Part shown: piece by piece, positions 5,559 to 6,756 of the stretch
Numbering within the stretch: position 1 is the first letter of the stretch
Layout of the letters: the number at the start of each line of letters is the position of its first letter
Origin: an uncultured Alistipes sp.
Lineage (GTDB): Bacteria; Bacteroidota; Bacteroidia; Bacteroidales; Rikenellaceae
Reading direction: 5' to 3'
NCBI GenBank assembly: GCA_904502075.1
Contig: CAJGDL010000093.1
Coordinates: forward strand, 1 to 6,756
Length of the DNA stretch: 6,756 nt
Notes under the pieces: generated by a model
Seen by the model: only the letters and a program-made list of their open reading frames with translations
Database searches by the model: none
What the model was told of the DNA's origin: nothing
Translations under genes and position numbers: made by a program

Positions 5559-5617
5559 ACTGCCGCCCCCAAATTAAGGATTTTAGAGGTGCAGATTTTG
5601 TGCCGCCCGAAATTTGA

Positions 5618-5654
5618 CCCGGAAGGGCTGTACTGCTTGTACTGCCCTTTCGGG
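5618..5654 (-). terminator. Long imperfect hairpin downstream of recQ, probable terminator
   Basis: An 11-bp stem (5618-5628 with 5644-5654, one G-U) continues after a T-T mismatch into a 4-bp GTAC/GTAC stem with a 5-nt loop (5634-5638). It lies 39 nt beyond the recQ stop codon when read on the minus strand. There it is followed by TCAAATTT, a weak T-tail. It is distinct from the 92-bp repeat, which stops 8 bp before it. Confidence 0.65.
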
Positions 5655-5692
5655 GCAAATGAGTAAGGTGCAAAATATGCCCTATAAAATTC

Positions 5693-6756
5693 TTAATTTC
5701 CTTGTACGCAAATAAACTTAATACGCACCAAACGTATCTCCTCTTCGGTATAATCGCCTCCCAACTCCTCAATGGCCTCGTCGAGCGAATCGCTCTCGGC
5801 ATCCTCCTTGAAGTAGAGGTAGATGTCATCAGCCTTCTCCTCATCCATGAATTGGTTGATGTAGTAGGAGATGTCGAGACGCGTTCCCGAATTGACGATG
5901 GTCTCAATCTCGGTGAGCAACTCATCGAAGTCGAGATCTTTCGCGCGGGCAATGTCCTCGAAATCCATCTTGCGGTCGATGGACTGGATGATGAAGATCT
6001 TGTTGCCCTGCTTGTTGCCCACGGCCTTGACCACCATATCCTGCGGACGAATGATCTCCTTCTCCTCGACATAGGCTTTGATGAGTTTGATGAACTCCTC
6101 ACCAAATTTACGGGCCTTGCCAACACCCACACCCGAAATGTTCTGCATCTCCTCGAGGGTGATGGGGTACTGAATCGACATATCCTCCAACGAGGGATCC
6201 TGGAAGACCACAAAGGGGGGCAGATCGTGTTTCTTGGCCACCTTACGGCGCAAATCCTTGAGCATGGCAAAGAGTTCCTCGTCGGCCGCTCCACCTCGAG
6301 CCGCGGGAGCCGCAGCCTCTACAGCCTCCTCCGAATCGTAGTCGTGGTCGAGCGTGATGGTTACCGGTGTCGGTTTGTCGAGGTACTTCAAACCACGCTC
6401 GTTCACCGAGAGCAGTCCGTAGTTTTCGATGTTTTTGTCGATGAGGCCCATGATCAGTCCTTGACGAATCACCGCACCCCAGAAGTTGGCATCGCGCTTC
6501 TCGCCCGCACCGAAATACTCCGACTTGTTGTGACCGTAACTTTTAATCATGGCCGTAGTACGACCGAGAAGCAGGTTGACCAGGTGGTCAACCTTAAATT
6601 TATCGCCAATCTCGCGCAGCGCATCAAGTACCAAACAGAGCGAGTCGCGAGCCTCGATCTTGGGCTTCGGATGGCGACAGTTGTCGCAGTTGCCGCAGTT
6701 GGACTCGGTGTACTCCTCGCCAAAGTAATGCAGCAGGGTTTTGCGACGACACATCG
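5693..6756 (-). CDS. recQ: ATP-dependent DNA helicase RecQ, C-terminal part (5' end outside window)
   Basis: RecQ is a 3'-to-5' superfamily 2 DNA helicase that acts in recombination and replication-fork repair. The visible 353 residues (numbered from the Met at 6754, probably internal) start in the zinc-binding region: Cys2 in CRR and the CGNCDNC cluster (Cys20, Cys23, Cys26) supply four zinc ligands. The RQC winged-helix domain follows (about 33-128), then an acidic/alanine-rich linker (136-157). The HRDC domain (about 159-233) shows FVVFQDPSLEDMS and the helix-hairpin-like NISGVGVGKA (205-214). A further 110 or so residues (about 240-353) form an acidic C-terminal extension, which I interpret as the HTH-like domain found in Bacteroidetes-type RecQ. 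E. coli RecQ ends soon after HRDC. The helicase core and Walker motifs lie outside the window. The stop is TAA at 5693-5695, and a hairpin follows. Confidence 0.95.
   Translation of the reverse strand, partial: MCRRKTLLHYFGEEYTESNCGNCDNCRHPKPKIEARDSLCLVLDALREIGDKFKVDHLVNLLLGRTTAMIKSYGHNKSEYFGAGEKRDANFWGAVIRQGLIMGLIDKNIENYGLLSVNERGLKYLDKPTPVTITLDHDYDSEEAVEAAAPAARGGAADEELFAMLKDLRRKVAKKHDLPPFVVFQDPSLEDMSIQYPITLEEMQNISGVGVGKARKFGEEFIKLIKAYVEEKEIIRPQDMVVKAVGNKQGNKIFIIQSIDRKMDFEDIARAKDLDFDELLTEIETIVNSGTRLDISYYINQFMDEEKADDIYLYFKEDAESDSLDEAIEELGGDYTEEEIRLVRIKFICVQGN

Larger units (their letters stand above)
5294..5609. repeat. 92-bp direct tandem repeat array, about 3.4 copies, non-coding
   Basis: The units are 5294-5385, 5386-5477, 5478-5569 and a partial 40-bp copy at 5570-5609. 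Units 2 and 3 differ at one base (T5475 versus C5567). Unit 1 is nearly identical from 5331 on (CCGCAGACTGCAGAAG onwards) but diverges in its first 37 bp, especially 5314-5330. The last copy stops after TGCCGCCCG. Each full unit contains a PstI-type CTGCAG and a GC hairpin with a T-run. The unit length is not a multiple of three, so an ORF through it changes frame in each copy; I regard it as non-coding. It fills most of the gap between the small membrane gene and recQ. Its function is unknown; options are a structured RNA array, terminator cluster, protein-binding repeat or simple minisatellite. Confidence 0.97.

Noticed and set aside
5294..5609. CRISPR array
   Set aside because: The units are contiguous 92-bp near-identical repeats with no short repeat/unique spacer alternation, and no cas genes are visible.
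5294..5609. Integron attC-site array
   Set aside because: Length and palindromes are superficially similar, but I see no R'/R'' core sites (GTTRRRY/RYYYAAC) in the right arrangement, no cassette ORFs between units and no integrase.
5347..5666. Open reading frames running through the tandem repeat on the + strand, encoding repeated peptide segments
   Set aside because: The 92-bp period shifts frame in every copy. The frames have no homologous domain, and they contain GC hairpins with T-runs. They stay open only because the unit happens to lack stops in these frames.
5557..6294. 245-residue minus-strand ORF overlapping recQ
   Set aside because: It is an alternative frame of recQ, rich in Arg/Ser/Pro, with no recognisable domain. 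The RecQ frame carries the zinc-site, RQC and HRDC signatures.

Overview
The window looks like chromosomal DNA from a member of the Bacteroidales, most likely Alistipes or a close relative. This rests on three things. Two promoters match the Bacteroidetes pattern (TTG, 20 nt, TAnnTTTG). Genes have A-rich leaders without a Shine-Dalgarno sequence. Coding DNA is GC-rich with heavy use of TCG serine codons, next to very AT-rich intergenic DNA. The genus is an inference; no database was searched.

Layout from left to right. The 3' part of clpX (2-568, +) runs in from the left edge and ends at two hairpins, the second a clear intrinsic terminator. A promoter then drives a full-length transketolase gene (796-2826, +). 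After a GC-rich hairpin come a secreted or periplasmic glycerophosphodiester phosphodiesterase (2887-3678, +) and a short membrane-anchored coiled-coil protein (3730-4125, +). The latter resembles the C-terminal half of SPFH/prohibitin proteins without the SPFH domain. An intrinsic terminator closes this group. A second promoter, with a structured leader, drives an overlapping pair: a four-helix membrane protein (4330-4764, +) and a small XRE-type DNA-binding protein (4754-4954, +). A large hairpin separates this pair from a convergent 70-residue, two-helix membrane protein (5050-5262, -).

The most unusual part is the gene-poor stretch 5263-5692. It holds a 92-bp tandem repeat, about 3.4 copies at 5294-5609. 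Every complete unit carries a small GC hairpin followed by a T-run on the + strand, so the array looks like a series of terminator-like or structured-RNA modules. A separate long imperfect hairpin (5618-5654) lies between the array and the 3' end of recQ. The recQ gene (5693-6756, -) runs off the right edge; its zinc site, RQC, HRDC and C-terminal extension are visible.

The genes are mainly housekeeping functions (protein quality control, pentose phosphate metabolism, lipid-headgroup turnover, DNA repair), with small membrane and regulatory proteins between them. I see no complete mobile element, CRISPR array or RNA gene of a known class. The candidates for something undescribed are the 92-bp array, the SPFH-less mini-protein, and the membrane protein/XRE pair with its structured leader.
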